Assembly (NCBI GenBank): GCA_947495295.1
Contig: CANLYJ010000003.1
Coordinates: 124,001-188,000 of the forward strand
Length of the DNA: 64,000 nt
Source of the DNA: an uncultured Paracoccaceae bacterium
GTDB lineage: Bacteria > Pseudomonadota > Alphaproteobacteria > Rhodobacterales > Rhodobacteraceae
Direction: 5' to 3'
Shown here: positions 1-8,258 of the stretch, piece by piece
Layout of the letters: each line of letters begins with the position of its first letter
Position numbering within the stretch: position 1 is the stretch's first letter
Notes under the pieces: model-generated
What the model was told of the DNA's origin: nothing
Databases searched by the model: none
Seen by the model: only the letters and a program-made list of their open reading frames with translations
Position numbers and translations under genes: made by a program

Positions 1-830
1 CGGGTCAGTTCCACATTGGGCGGCATCAACTGTTCGGCTTCCAGATCAAAGGTGAACCAGGCTTCAGGGCGGCAAAGGCGGGCGCCAGCCAGATCAGCAT
101 AAGTGGTCGCACCTTCATAGGCGCTGCCCTTCAACGTGTAATACCCCACAAGCGCCTCGTAAAACGGGGCGGAGTGGTTGAAATCCGTACAGCGAAAGGC
201 GCTTGCCTCTGACAGGTTATCAAGCTTGTCACAATCAGGTCGGAACCAGGGGAAAACCATATCGGCCGCCCCCGTTGGCAACAGCGTTTCCAGATGCGAC
301 CCCCAATCATTGATGAATATTAGGGTGTATTCCTGATCGGCATTGCCCAATTCCATGGACCGGTTGACCATCTGCGTGATCAGACCGCCACCGGGCAAAT
401 CCTCATCCGTGAATGGGGCGTACCCCGTCGCGGTCACGATCCGAAGCGGGCGGTTGACCGCGGGGGCGGGTGTGGCTACCGGGACCGCTGACGCAGTTTC
501 AGTGGCAGATGATTGTGGCAATGATCCATCCGCGCAAGGGATCTGCAACACCTGCCCCACCTCAACAAGGTTCGGATCAGTCAAAACACCGGTGTTGGCA
601 TTATAAAGCACCTGAAACCCACCGCGCACCCTAGCGGTTTTGGCAATCCCGCTAAGCGTATCGCCCGAGACAATCGTGTATTCCGTACAAAGCTGCTGTG
701 CAGCAGCAGATGTCGTCAACATGGGAAACAAGCCGGTCGCAAGTGCAAAACTCGCAGCAATACCGGCGATACTTGGAACCAACTTTGCCACCGGCCTGTC
801 GCCCTGGCATGTCGCGATCCGCGTTGTCAT
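1..830 (-). CDS. Secreted LysM plus family-3 solute-binding protein (partial)
   Basis: The frame is open from an ATG at 828-830 to the left edge, so the C-terminus is missing (276 codons present). Residues 1-45 form an export signal with a hydrophobic stretch and an ...SAAAQQ cleavage region. Residues about 50-98 are a LysM domain (YTIVSGDTLSGIA ... VGQVLQIP). After a proline/alanine linker, from about residue 128, the sequence (LRIVTATGYAPFTDEDLPGG) looks like a periplasmic solute-binding protein of the bacterial family 3 type. LysM usually binds peptidoglycan, so I infer a ligand-binding protein tethered to the wall; the ligand cannot be told. An upstream in-frame start is blocked by a stop. 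The domain pairing is unusual. Confidence 0.8.
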   Translation of the reverse strand, partial: MTTRIATCQGDRPVAKLVPSIAGIAASFALATGLFPMLTTSAAAQQLCTEYTIVSGDTLSGIAKTARVRGGFQVLYNANTGVLTDPNLVEVGQVLQIPCADGSLPQSSATETASAVPVATPAPAVNRPLRIVTATGYAPFTDEDLPGGGLITQMVNRSMELGNADQEYTLIFINDWGSHLETLLPTGAADMVFPWFRPDCDKLDNLSEASAFRCTDFNHSAPFYEALVGYYTLKGSAYEGATTYADLAGARLCRPEAWFTFDLEAEQLMPPNVELT

Positions 831-1127
831 TTCATAAATCCTTATTTTTTGGTTTCCGATAGCGACACTATCCCGCAAGAAAAAGGCGAAATGTTGACGG
901 TTTGAGTGTCATCTTACAAAATCACTCAGGATTTTTACATAATGAAATCAGTAACTTAAATATATTCCTGGAAACACCCTCTGTTTCTCATCATTTCCGA
1001 TGAAAAACCAAACATCGGTGCCGAAATCGCAGCGCTGTACAGCCGATCTATCGCGATTGTGCATTGTATTCATCCCGGATCGCGGGCTTGTTTACGCAAA
1101 CACCGGATCAGACCAAGGACCCCGATA

Positions 1128-1997
1128 ATGACCGACACCCCCGCCTACACGCCACCAAAAACCTGGACATGGGACGCCGAAAGCGGCGGACAATTTGCCA
1201 ATATCAACCGTCCTATCGCGGGGCCTACCCACGACAAGGATCTGCCGGTTGGTGAACACCCCTTGCAGCTTTATTCGCTGGCCACACCCAACGGGGTCAA
1301 GGTCACGGTCATGCTGGAAGAACTGCTTGAGGCCGGGCATGACGCCGAATACGACGCTTGGCTGATCAATATTCAGGAAAGCGACCAGTTCGGCAGCGGC
1401 TTTGTCGACATCAACCCCAATTCCAAAATCCCCGCCCTGATGGATCGCGACACCGGCACGCGCGTGTTCGAAAGCGGGGCAATCCTGCTATATCTGGCCG
1501 AAAAATTCGGGGCGTTGCTGCCCAAGGACGCCAAGAACCGGACAGAGGTACTAAACTGGCTCTTCTGGCTGCAAGGCTCCGCGCCTTATCTTGGCGGCGG
1601 CTTTGGCCATTTTTACGCCTACGCCCCGGAAAAGTTCGAATACCCGATCAATCGCTTCGCGATGGAAGCAAAGCGCCAGCTTGATGTGTTGGACCGCAAC
1701 CTTGCCGACCGGGCGTTCCTTGCAGGCGATGAATACTCGATTGCCGATATCGCGACCGCACCTTGGTACGGGGCGCTGGTCAAAGGGCTGGTTTATGACG
1801 CCGCCGAATTCCTTGACACGGGATCATATAAGAACGTGAACCGCTGGACGGACACGATTTTTGCACGTCCCGCCTTCCAGCGCGGCAAGATGGTGAACCG
1901 GGCCTGGGGCGAAGACAGCCAGCAACTGCGCGAACGCCATGCGGCATCGGATTTCGACACCAACACATGGGACAAGATCAAACCGGCAGACGAATAA
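1128..1997 (+). CDS. yghU: Glutathione S-transferase-like disulfide-bond oxidoreductase, YghU type
   Basis: 289 residues. An N-terminal thioredoxin-fold half (HPLQLYSLATPNGVKVTVMLEE, then NSKIPALMD and ESGAILLYLAEKFG) is followed by a helical GST C-terminal half (SIADIATAPWYG). The long N-terminal lead (WTWDAESGGQFANINRPIAG) is typical of the YghU/YfcG branch, whose members reduce disulfides with glutathione. The start at 1128 is preferred because the protein proper begins MTDTPAYTPP; the frame extends upstream to 1059, but that extension does not resemble the family. It acts in the cytoplasm and appears to be transcribed alone, with an AT-rich upstream region shared with the divergent LysM gene. 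Confidence 0.9.
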   Translation: MTDTPAYTPPKTWTWDAESGGQFANINRPIAGPTHDKDLPVGEHPLQLYSLATPNGVKVTVMLEELLEAGHDAEYDAWLINIQESDQFGSGFVDINPNSKIPALMDRDTGTRVFESGAILLYLAEKFGALLPKDAKNRTEVLNWLFWLQGSAPYLGGGFGHFYAYAPEKFEYPINRFAMEAKRQLDVLDRNLADRAFLAGDEYSIADIATAPWYGALVKGLVYDAAEFLDTGSYKNVNRWTDTIFARPAFQRGKMVNRAWGEDSQQLRERHAASDFDTNTWDKIKPADE

Positions 1998-2088
1998 GAC
2001 TTGACCGAAATGCAATCACCGCTCACGATCACGCAGTCGTGAGCGGTTTGACCCGCGCGATTCCCTGAAATGGAATGAAAGGCCGGGT

Positions 2089-3015
2089 TTGAAGACGGGA
2101 TTTTTGCGGACAGAGCGGGCAACACTGGTCCTGATCATCGCCTGCTACGGGCTGTGGACCGGCGCGGGGCTTTTATGGACAACCGCATTTTGGCTGCCCG
2201 GATTGCTTGCCCTGCCCATATTGGCCGCTTTTCACACCTCGCTGCAACACGAAGCCATCCATGATCACCCCACACGGTCACGCCTTGTGAACGAGGCTTT
2301 GGTCAGCCTGCCCCTGGCCTTCGTCTTTCCCTTTCGGCGCTACCGCGACCTGCATCTGCAACATCACCGCGACGAACATCTGACTGACCCGTTCGAAGAT
2401 CCTGAAAGCTATTTCTGGTGCGAAAACGACGTCCGGCAGATGAATGACTTTCAGCGGCATATCTTTGCGCTCAACAACACGTTTGTCGGGCGGCTGCTGA
2501 TCGGGCCGCTGCTGACGATGATCGGTTTTGCACGAACAGAATGGCAGCGGTTGCGTGACGGACAGCCGGGGATCAGGGCAGCATGGGGGCTGCACGCTGC
2601 CGGGCTGGTGGTTCTGGCCGGCATTCTGACGCAAATCTTTCAGATGCCGCTGTGGGTCTACTTCCTTTGTGTGGTCTACCCCGCCCTTTCGCTGACCGCG
2701 ATGCGTGCCTATGCCGAACATCAGGCGGCTGAGAATGTCGGCGCGCGTTCTGCCATTGTTGAGGCGCACCCGGCACTTGCCCTGCTCTACCTCAACAATA
2801 ACCTGCATATCGTTCACCATGCCAACCCACGCACCCCTTGGTATGACCTGCCCGCACTTTATGCGGAGCGGCGGCAACAATTCCTGTCTGCGAATGAACA
2901 CACGTTGTTTCTGGGCTATCGCGATATCGCCAAACGGTTCGCATTTGCGGTGAAACAACCCGTGCAGCATCCGTTCATCGGGCAGTCAGAGACGTCCAAT
3001 GACAGTGGCAACTGA
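2089..3015 (+). CDS. Membrane fatty acid desaturase family protein
   Basis: 308 residues. It has the histidine boxes of integral-membrane di-iron desaturases/hydroxylases: HEAIHDH at 54-60, HLQHHRDEH at 89-97 and HIVHHANP at 240-247. Hydrophobic segments lie near 11-48, 70-82, 163-184 and 186-205. The start is a TTG at 2089 with GAAAGG just upstream; the nearby ATGs run into stops after one to five codons. The enzyme should insert a double bond or hydroxyl into a membrane lipid chain or a similar hydrophobic substrate; the substrate cannot be read from the sequence. It follows the GST gene after 91 bases and may be co-transcribed with it. Confidence 0.85.
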   Translation: MKTGFLRTERATLVLIIACYGLWTGAGLLWTTAFWLPGLLALPILAAFHTSLQHEAIHDHPTRSRLVNEALVSLPLAFVFPFRRYRDLHLQHHRDEHLTDPFEDPESYFWCENDVRQMNDFQRHIFALNNTFVGRLLIGPLLTMIGFARTEWQRLRDGQPGIRAAWGLHAAGLVVLAGILTQIFQMPLWVYFLCVVYPALSLTAMRAYAEHQAAENVGARSAIVEAHPALALLYLNNNLHIVHHANPRTPWYDLPALYAERRQQFLSANEHTLFLGYRDIAKRFAFAVKQPVQHPFIGQSETSNDSGN

Positions 3016-3444
3016 CACGATCGCAAGGTCACAAATGGTGACGGCTTTACACCCCGGACGTCGCCGGTGGTGCCTGACGCGAAGGTCAACATGATACAAC
3101 GATAGGCGGTTTTTCGCATAAAATTTGTCTAAAATTAGACCAATATTCATGCGACCGGAAAGACGATTCGGCTGGATTTTTTCCTGATAAATGATTGACC
3201 TAGCGTTAAAATCAAAAACCAGATCGTCCAATTCTGACACATTTGACCGAGTAACGGCCCCGTGATCGGCAATATTCCGCCTATTCTGGCTGCTCCAAAT
3301 CAAGACGCTTGATCGAACGATATTCGGCGCTGCCTAGTGTGGGTCTGTTCCACGTTAGCGAGTTTGCGTGTGTCCCGACTGCGGTACCCACACCACTCTT
3401 ATTGTCAGAAGCTGGGGCCCTTCTGACAGGACTTGGGGACGAAC
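3016..3444. other. Intergenic region without a recognised gene
   Basis: 429 bases between the desaturase and the membrane protein at 3445. Short open frames on both strands show no family resemblance and no convincing ribosome-binding sites. The only notable structure is the hairpin at 3403-3428 in front of the downstream gene. Confidence 0.6.
3403..3428 (+). other. 5' UTR hairpin before membrane protein gene
   Basis: TGTCAGAAG (3403-3411) and CTTCTGACA (3420-3428) form a perfect 9-bp stem around an 8-base loop. The structure ends a few bases before the G-rich ribosome-binding site (GGGGAC) and 16 bases before the ATG at 3445. There is no T-run, so it is not a simple terminator. A role in translation control or as a protein site is inference. 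Confidence 0.45.
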
Positions 3445-4083
3445 ATGAATCTTTCAGAACTGATGCTTGCACTGACAAGCGATCCAGAACAAATGACGCG
3501 CAACATCCTGCGGATCGTTCACTTCATCGGCTTGGCGCTTGGGTTGGGCGCGGCCATGTTGCTGGACCTGATGATCCTGCAATATCTCCCGGGGCGGGTC
3601 ATTACCAAACAGAATTTCGATTTCATCAGCTTCTGCTCCGACATCGTGGCAGCAGGACTGCGGCTGTTATGGATCACCGGGCTTGGTTTTCTGCTGTTCT
3701 ATTGGACTTACGAGCCGGTCAATCTGACCAATGACAAGATTTGGGCGAAGATGGCGATCGTTGTGATCCTGACAACCAATGGCTACTTCATCCATCGAAC
3801 TGTCCTGCCCTTCCTGAAGGGACAGATGGGCAAAACGATGCTGCAGGGGACAACGCGCAAACAACAGCATCTTTTGGTCAGCGCGGGGATCATCTCCTGC
3901 GTGTCATGGTTCGGGCCACTCTTCATTGCCAACATGCCGCAGTTGAACTTCGACGTACCGATGCTGCAAATCCTCGGGGTTTATGCGCTGGTTCTTGCAA
4001 CGGTATTTACGGTGGTGCATCTGGTGCTGCACACATCCGCAAATCAGGCAGAGCGTGACCAGGGCGCCTATCAGATAAACTGA
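3445..4083 (+). CDS. Conserved-looking integral membrane protein, function unknown
   Basis: 212 residues from the ATG at 3445, which has GGGGAC six bases upstream; a TTG four codons earlier is possible. I count five likely membrane spans: about 23-45, 67-87, 100-118, 143-163 and 172-195, with short polar connections (TYEPVNLTNDKIWAKM, KGQMGKTMLQGTTRKQQH). Histidines within or beside spans (HFIG, HRTV, HLVLH) might bind metal or heme, but no family motif is clear. The gene stands alone, and a 12-bp-stem hairpin follows its stop. I do not assign a function. Confidence 0.75.
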   Translation: MNLSELMLALTSDPEQMTRNILRIVHFIGLALGLGAAMLLDLMILQYLPGRVITKQNFDFISFCSDIVAAGLRLLWITGLGFLLFYWTYEPVNLTNDKIWAKMAIVVILTTNGYFIHRTVLPFLKGQMGKTMLQGTTRKQQHLLVSAGIISCVSWFGPLFIANMPQLNFDVPMLQILGVYALVLATVFTVVHLVLHTSANQAERDQGAYQIN

Positions 4084-4092
4084 CGGCGGCAT

Positions 4093-4123
4093 GTGGAATG
4101 ACGGCACATATCCGTCATTCCAC
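4093..4123 (+). terminator. Hairpin after membrane protein gene, terminator-like
   Basis: A perfect 12-bp stem (GTGGAATGACGG, 4093-4104, with its complement at 4112-4123) and a 7-base loop begin nine bases after the stop codon. It lacks a T-tract, so it may be a 3'-end stabiliser or a factor-dependent end. Confidence 0.45.
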
Positions 4124-4231
4124 CCCCAGATTGACGCCAATTAGCCTTGGTCAAGTTTCGTCAAACAAGCATCACCCGAAATAAAGTTGCGATTTTCTGC
4201 CGTATAGCGACATTTTCTCCACCTTGTGGTG

Positions 4232-4260
4232 TTGACCCCCCTGCAGACGCAGATTAAGTT
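4232..4260 (+). promoter_or_regulatory. Likely sigma70 promoter of the ilv leader
   Basis: TTGACC (4232-4237) and TAAGTT (4255-4260) are 17 bases apart. The predicted start of transcription near 4267 would leave a short 5' end in front of the leader peptide ATG at 4283. The -10 match is modest. Confidence 0.45.
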
Positions 4261-4282
4261 CGCGCTACGCAAAGGAACCCCG

Positions 4283-4330
4283 ATGAATAACGTCGTACTA
4301 ATCGTAGGAAAACAGCGCATGGGCCGGTAA
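4283..4330 (+). CDS. ilvL: ilv operon leader peptide (attenuation)
   Basis: A 15-codon frame reading MNNVVLIVGKQRMGR, with AAAGGA seven bases upstream of the ATG. Five consecutive codons are for Val-Val-Leu-Ile-Val, exactly the end products of the pathway encoded downstream. The stop is followed by overlapping inverted repeats and a terminator before ilvB. This is the classic layout of transcription attenuation: when branched-chain aminoacyl-tRNAs are scarce, a ribosome stalls on these codons and shifts the RNA to a readthrough fold. The peptide itself should have no other role. The codon content, placement and terminator are seen directly; the mechanism is inferred from known ilv attenuators. 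Confidence 0.8.
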   Translation: MNNVVLIVGKQRMGR

Positions 4331-4382
4331 CGGTGAAACCATAACGATCCCATGCGCCCCCGACATCCTCGGGGGTTTTTTT
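4315..4382 (+). terminator. ilv attenuator: antiterminator/pause stem and intrinsic terminator
   Basis: GCGCATGGG (4315-4323, inside the leader ORF) pairs perfectly with CCCATGCGC (4349-4357). The terminator stem CCCCCGA/TCGGGGG (4357-4363 and 4369-4375) follows with a 5-base loop and seven T residues (4376-4382). The first stem starts within the leader coding sequence, so the ribosome position can decide which fold forms. ilvB begins 40 bases after the T-run. Confidence 0.8.
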
Positions 4383-4422
4383 GTGACTGAACGAAAACAC
4401 TGACGCGAAGGACGCGAGAAAA

Positions 4423-6177
4423 ATGACAAAAGCCATGACGGGCGCAAAAATGGTCGTACAAGCTCTGATAGATCAGGGCGTGGACGTCGTCTTTGGTTAC
4501 CCCGGTGGCGCCGTCCTACCGATCTATGACGAGATCTTTCAGCAAAACCACATCCAGCACGTATTGGTGCGCCATGAACAAGGTGCCGTTCACGCAGCCG
4601 AAGGGTATGCGCGGGCGACCGGCAAACCGGGCGTTGCACTGGTCACATCTGGACCCGGCGCCACGAACGCGGTGACCGGTCTGACCGATGCGCTGATGGA
4701 CTCAATTCCGATCATCGTGCTGACCGGTCAGGTCCCTACCTTCATGATCGGCTCTGACGCGTTTCAAGAGGCCGACACCGTCGGCATCACCCGCCCCTGC
4801 ACCAAACATAACTGGCTGGTGAAAGAGACGGATAAACTGGCCTCTGTCATGCACGAGGCATTCCACATCGCCACATCCGGCCGCCCCGGCCCGGTTGTCA
4901 TCGACATCCCCAAGGATGTGCAATTCGCCACCGGCAAATATACCGAGGCGCGGCAGGTCGAAACCCATTACGCCCCGCAGGTCAAAGGCGACATGGAGAT
5001 GATCACCGAACTGGCCAAAGCAATGGAAACGGCCAAGCGGCCGGTTTTCTACACAGGCGGCGGCGTGATCAATTCCGGTCCGGCGGCCAGCCAATTGCTG
5101 CGCGAACTGGTGGCGGCGACCGGCTTTCCGATCACCTCCACCCTGATGGGGCTGGGCAGCTATCCGGCCTCTGGCGACAACTGGATCGGCATGCTGGGAA
5201 TGCATGGGCTGTACGAGGCCAACATGGCCATGCATGACTGCGACCTGATGATCAATATCGGCGCGCGGTTCGACGACCGGATCACCGGACGGCTGGACGC
5301 GTTCAGCCCCGGTTCCACCAAGGCACATATCGACATCGACGCCTCATCGATAAACAAGGTGATCAAGGTCGACATCCCGATCCTGGGCGATTGCGCCCAT
5401 GTGTTAGAGGATTTGCTGAACGTCTGGAAATCCCGCGGCCGCAAGACTGATAAGGAAAATGTCACCAAATGGTGGCACCAGATCAATGAATGGAAAAAGG
5501 TCGATTGCCTGAAGTTCAAGCAGGAAGGCAAAGTTATCAAACCGCAATACGCACTGGCGCGGTTGGAGGAACTGACCAAAAAACATGATCGCTACATCTG
5601 TACCGAGGTTGGCCAGCATCAGATGTGGGCGGCGCAATATCTGGGGTTCGAGGACCCGAACCGCTGGATGACTTCCGGCGGGCTGGGCACCATGGGCTAC
5701 GGCTTCCCCGCTTCGATCGGTGTGCAGATGGGCCATCCGGACGCGCTTGTGATCAACGTCGCGGGCGAGGCATCATGGCTGATGAACATGCAGGAACTGG
5801 GCACGGCGATGCAATACCGGCTGCCGGTCAAGCAGTTCATCCTGAACAATGAACGGCTGGGCATGGTGCGGCAATGGCAGGAGTTGCTGCATGGCGAACG
5901 CTATTCCAGCAGTTGGTCGGAAAGCCTGCCTGATTTCGTGAAACTGGCCGAGGCGTTCGGCGCCAAGGGCATCCAATGCCACGACCCCGACAGCCTTGAT
6001 GACGCGATCATGGAAATGATCAATCATGACGGCCCGGTCCTGTTCGATTGTCTGGTCGAAAAGCACGAAAACTGTTTCCCCATGATCCCATCGGGCAAGC
6101 CGCATAACGAAATGCTGCTTGGCGAAAACGCGGACGTTGCCAATGCGATCAAATCCGACGGGGCGGTGATGGTCTAA
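4423..6177 (+). CDS. ilvB: Acetolactate synthase, large catalytic subunit
   Basis: 584 residues, the normal family length. It condenses two pyruvates, or pyruvate with 2-oxobutyrate, in the first common step of valine, leucine and isoleucine synthesis, using ThDP, FAD and Mg2+. The N-terminal ThDP-fold domain carries the activating glutamate (VRHEQGAVHAAEGYARA, Glu52). The FAD-type middle domain has NIGARFDDRITG, and the C-terminal ThDP domain has the segment near 446 (VAGEASWLMNMQELG ... ILNNERLGMVRQW). The usual GDG is GEA here, a variant I recognise from alphaproteobacteria. Expression should be governed by the attenuator upstream. Unusually, the small subunit gene is not adjacent but separated by a 1.2-kb membrane protein gene. 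Confidence 0.97.
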   Translation: MTKAMTGAKMVVQALIDQGVDVVFGYPGGAVLPIYDEIFQQNHIQHVLVRHEQGAVHAAEGYARATGKPGVALVTSGPGATNAVTGLTDALMDSIPIIVLTGQVPTFMIGSDAFQEADTVGITRPCTKHNWLVKETDKLASVMHEAFHIATSGRPGPVVIDIPKDVQFATGKYTEARQVETHYAPQVKGDMEMITELAKAMETAKRPVFYTGGGVINSGPAASQLLRELVAATGFPITSTLMGLGSYPASGDNWIGMLGMHGLYEANMAMHDCDLMINIGARFDDRITGRLDAFSPGSTKAHIDIDASSINKVIKVDIPILGDCAHVLEDLLNVWKSRGRKTDKENVTKWWHQINEWKKVDCLKFKQEGKVIKPQYALARLEELTKKHDRYICTEVGQHQMWAAQYLGFEDPNRWMTSGGLGTMGYGFPASIGVQMGHPDALVINVAGEASWLMNMQELGTAMQYRLPVKQFILNNERLGMVRQWQELLHGERYSSSWSESLPDFVKLAEAFGAKGIQCHDPDSLDDAIMEMINHDGPVLFDCLVEKHENCFPMIPSGKPHNEMLLGENADVANAIKSDGAVMV

Positions 6178-6213
6178 TCGTAAGTTTACAATCGCAACAG
6201 ACCATCCTTTTGG

Positions 6214-6235
6214 GGTCCGACGTCTTGCCGACACA
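6214..6235 (+). repeat. 11-bp-unit intergenic repeat, copy C (two units)
   Basis: Two adjacent 11-mers, GGTCCGACGTC and TTGCCGACACA, lie downstream of ilvB. The first 19 bases match the copy near 49.87 kb (minus strand) at 18 positions. See the copies at 17283-17344 and 49817-49917. Confidence 0.6.
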
Positions 6236-6299
6236 AATCTGACCAATGACTTATGGAAGTGTCATGCTATCCCGCGCATTGAATATCGGTCTGGTCATA

Positions 6300-6332
6300 C
6301 CCTGCAGCACCATCCTGTCTGGTGGTGCAGGG
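6300..6332 (+). other. Strong hairpin between ilvB and the GT87 gene
   Basis: CCCTGCAGCACCA (6300-6312) and TGGTGGTGCAGGG (6320-6332) form a 13-bp stem with one mismatch and a 7-base loop. No T-run follows. It lies 123 bases past ilvB and 36 bases before the next ATG, so it could damp readthrough or mark the 3' end of the ilvB message. Confidence 0.5.
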
Positions 6333-6367
6333 CAAATTGCACGCCGTCAGAAAATCGGGGAGACGCA

Positions 6368-7564
6368 ATGATCAAATTTAGCGACGGGCGTCGCCTCTGC
6401 CTACGGTTGGCGTGGCTGAATGTGGTGGCTGGCCTCCTACTTTTAGCAGCATTCGCGACCAACGGCATTGATCGCCCCGCAACAGGCGACTGTACGAAAA
6501 AGGTTATTGATTTCCACGTCTTCTGGGCCGCCGGAGGTTTCGGGATTCAGGGCACGCCCTTGCTTGCCTTTGATCAGGATGCGCTGCGTGCAGCCTATGG
6601 TAGCTGTTCAACGAAATGGCTGCCTTGGGTACATCCTGCACCCGCCATGCTCCTTCTCGCGCCGTTTGCTATGTTGCCATTCCTTCCAGCATGGGGGCTA
6701 TTCAACGCCCTCTCACTCACAGCACTGGCCGCAGCACTGCACAACTTCACCGGACACCGCAACGGAATGTTTGTCGCCACCCTGCTCGCCCCCGCAATGC
6801 TGCCCGCGCTTATGGCAGGGCAATTTAGCTTGCTGTGGATTGCTGGTCTGCTTGGCGCAATCGCAGCACTCCGGGCAGATCGACCGATACTCGCGGGCCT
6901 GTTGATTGGTTGCCTGACCATCAAGCCCACACTTGGTTTACTGATCCCCGCGGCACTGGTTGCGATTTGGGCATTCCGCACCATCATTGTCGCCGCCCTG
7001 ACATCCATAACGATCCACACAGGTGCAATTGTATACTATGGGACGGATTACTGGTCTACTTGGCGCGACGTCTCAGCCTATCACGCCATCGGCAACATAA
7101 ATCAACTAGGCAACCTCGATAAGATGACCAGCATTTCCGCTGCCCTGTCGCGTCTGGGGATTGAGCCTCAAACGGGCGTTGCCTTGAATCTTGGGCTTGC
7201 TTTGGTGCTGGCGGTAGTGGTTTTTGTCGTCTGGCGCAAATATACGGTTCACTCCGACATTGCTGCAGGCGTTCTGTTTGCGGCCATCCCCGTCGCAACA
7301 CCCTATCTTTGGTATTACGATGCCGCATTCCTGGCTATCGCCGCGATGTTTCTGCTAAAGGCCAGAAAAAATACCATTGGGCCAATGTTCTGCATCGCTG
7401 TAATTGTCGCGTGGCTCGGACCCGGACTTTCTGTCTGGTACGCCGCGACCATCGGCGATGGCACACTTCTTCCCCCCGTATTTTTCATCCCGCCTGTGCT
7501 GCTTATGACCCTTGGTTTATGCCTCGCTCTGACGGCCAGCGAAACACCGCAACAAGAAACCTGA
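6368..7564 (+). CDS. Polytopic membrane protein, GT87 (DUF2029) glycosyltransferase type
   Basis: 398 residues with around ten hydrophobic spans. The first is at about 11-31 and is followed by a loop with an acidic-aromatic motif (VIDFHVFWAAG), then YGSCSTKWLPWVHPAPAMLL and NLDKMTSISAAL. These features fit the GT87/DUF2029 family of membrane glycosyltransferases that use polyprenyl-phosphate sugars; donor and acceptor are unknown. GGGGAGACGCA precedes the ATG. The gene sits between ilvB and ilvN with only 13 bases before ilvN, so it is probably co-transcribed with it, though it has no obvious link to amino acid synthesis. That position suggests an insertion into an ancestral ilvBN pair. The family call is moderate; the membrane nature is clear. 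Confidence 0.75.
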   Translation: MIKFSDGRRLCLRLAWLNVVAGLLLLAAFATNGIDRPATGDCTKKVIDFHVFWAAGGFGIQGTPLLAFDQDALRAAYGSCSTKWLPWVHPAPAMLLLAPFAMLPFLPAWGLFNALSLTALAAALHNFTGHRNGMFVATLLAPAMLPALMAGQFSLLWIAGLLGAIAALRADRPILAGLLIGCLTIKPTLGLLIPAALVAIWAFRTIIVAALTSITIHTGAIVYYGTDYWSTWRDVSAYHAIGNINQLGNLDKMTSISAALSRLGIEPQTGVALNLGLALVLAVVVFVVWRKYTVHSDIAAGVLFAAIPVATPYLWYYDAAFLAIAAMFLLKARKNTIGPMFCIAVIVAWLGPGLSVWYAATIGDGTLLPPVFFIPPVLLMTLGLCLALTASETPQQET

Positions 7565-7577
7565 AAGGACGCCGACC

Positions 7578-8144
7578 ATGTCACCGCTCAAAATCAAAAA
7601 AGGCGCCACCAGCCATTCCGCCTATGAACTCCGGCCCACATTTTCAGACAAGGAAGAACAGCACACGCTGGCCGTTCTGGTCGAAAACGAACCTGGCGTT
7701 CTGGCCCGCGTCATCGGGCTTTTCTCAGGTCGCGGCTACAACATCGACAGTTTGACAGTGGCCGAGGTGGATCATCTTGGCCACCGGTCACGGATCACAA
7801 TCGTCACAACGGGCACGCCGCAAATCATCAACCAGATCAAGGCGCAGCTGGGCCGGATCGTCGACGTGCATAAGGTGAATGACCTGACCGTCGAAGGGCC
7901 ATCAGTGGAACGCGAACTGGCCCTGTTTAAGGTTGTCGGCACCGGTGATCACCGGATCGAAGCGATCCGGCTGGCCGATATTTTTAGGGCAAATGTGGTC
8001 GATAGCACATTGGAATCATTTGTTTTTGAAATTACGGGCACGTCCGAGAAAATCGATGCCTTCGCCGAACTCATGCAGCCCTTGGGGCTTGAAGAAATTG
8101 CGCGGACCGGTGTGGCGGCACTGTCACGCGGATCAGAAACCTGA
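7578..8144 (+). CDS. ilvN: Acetolactate synthase, small regulatory subunit
   Basis: 188 residues. An N-terminal ACT domain at about 29-100 (HTLAVLVENEPGVLARVIGLFSGRGYNIDSLTV in outline) binds valine for feedback inhibition. The C-terminal half (ERELALFKVV ... IFRANVVD ... FEITGTSEKIDAF) is the family's second domain. It pairs with the IlvB subunit encoded 1.4 kb upstream. AAAGGA lies eight bases before the ATG. A hairpin follows the stop at once. The extended N-terminus before the ACT domain is common in alphaproteobacteria. Confidence 0.96.
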   Translation: MSPLKIKKGATSHSAYELRPTFSDKEEQHTLAVLVENEPGVLARVIGLFSGRGYNIDSLTVAEVDHLGHRSRITIVTTGTPQIINQIKAQLGRIVDVHKVNDLTVEGPSVERELALFKVVGTGDHRIEAIRLADIFRANVVDSTLESFVFEITGTSEKIDAFAELMQPLGLEEIARTGVAALSRGSET

Positions 8145-8152
8145 CGGAAAGA

Positions 8153-8184
8153 CGCCCGCCCCGGGGGGAGGTTCCGGGCGGGCG
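8153..8184 (+). terminator. GC-rich hairpin after ilvN
   Basis: CGCCCGCCC (8153-8161) pairs with GGGCGGGCG (8176-8184), starting nine bases after the ilvN stop. The following bases are only mildly T-rich, so this is probably the operon end but not a textbook intrinsic terminator. Confidence 0.55.
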
Positions 8185-8258
8185 CCTGATTTGCAGCCCC
8201 TCACGTCCGATTGGGGCGCGACGCGAGGGGCCTTGGCATATCTGACAGAGGCTGTCAG

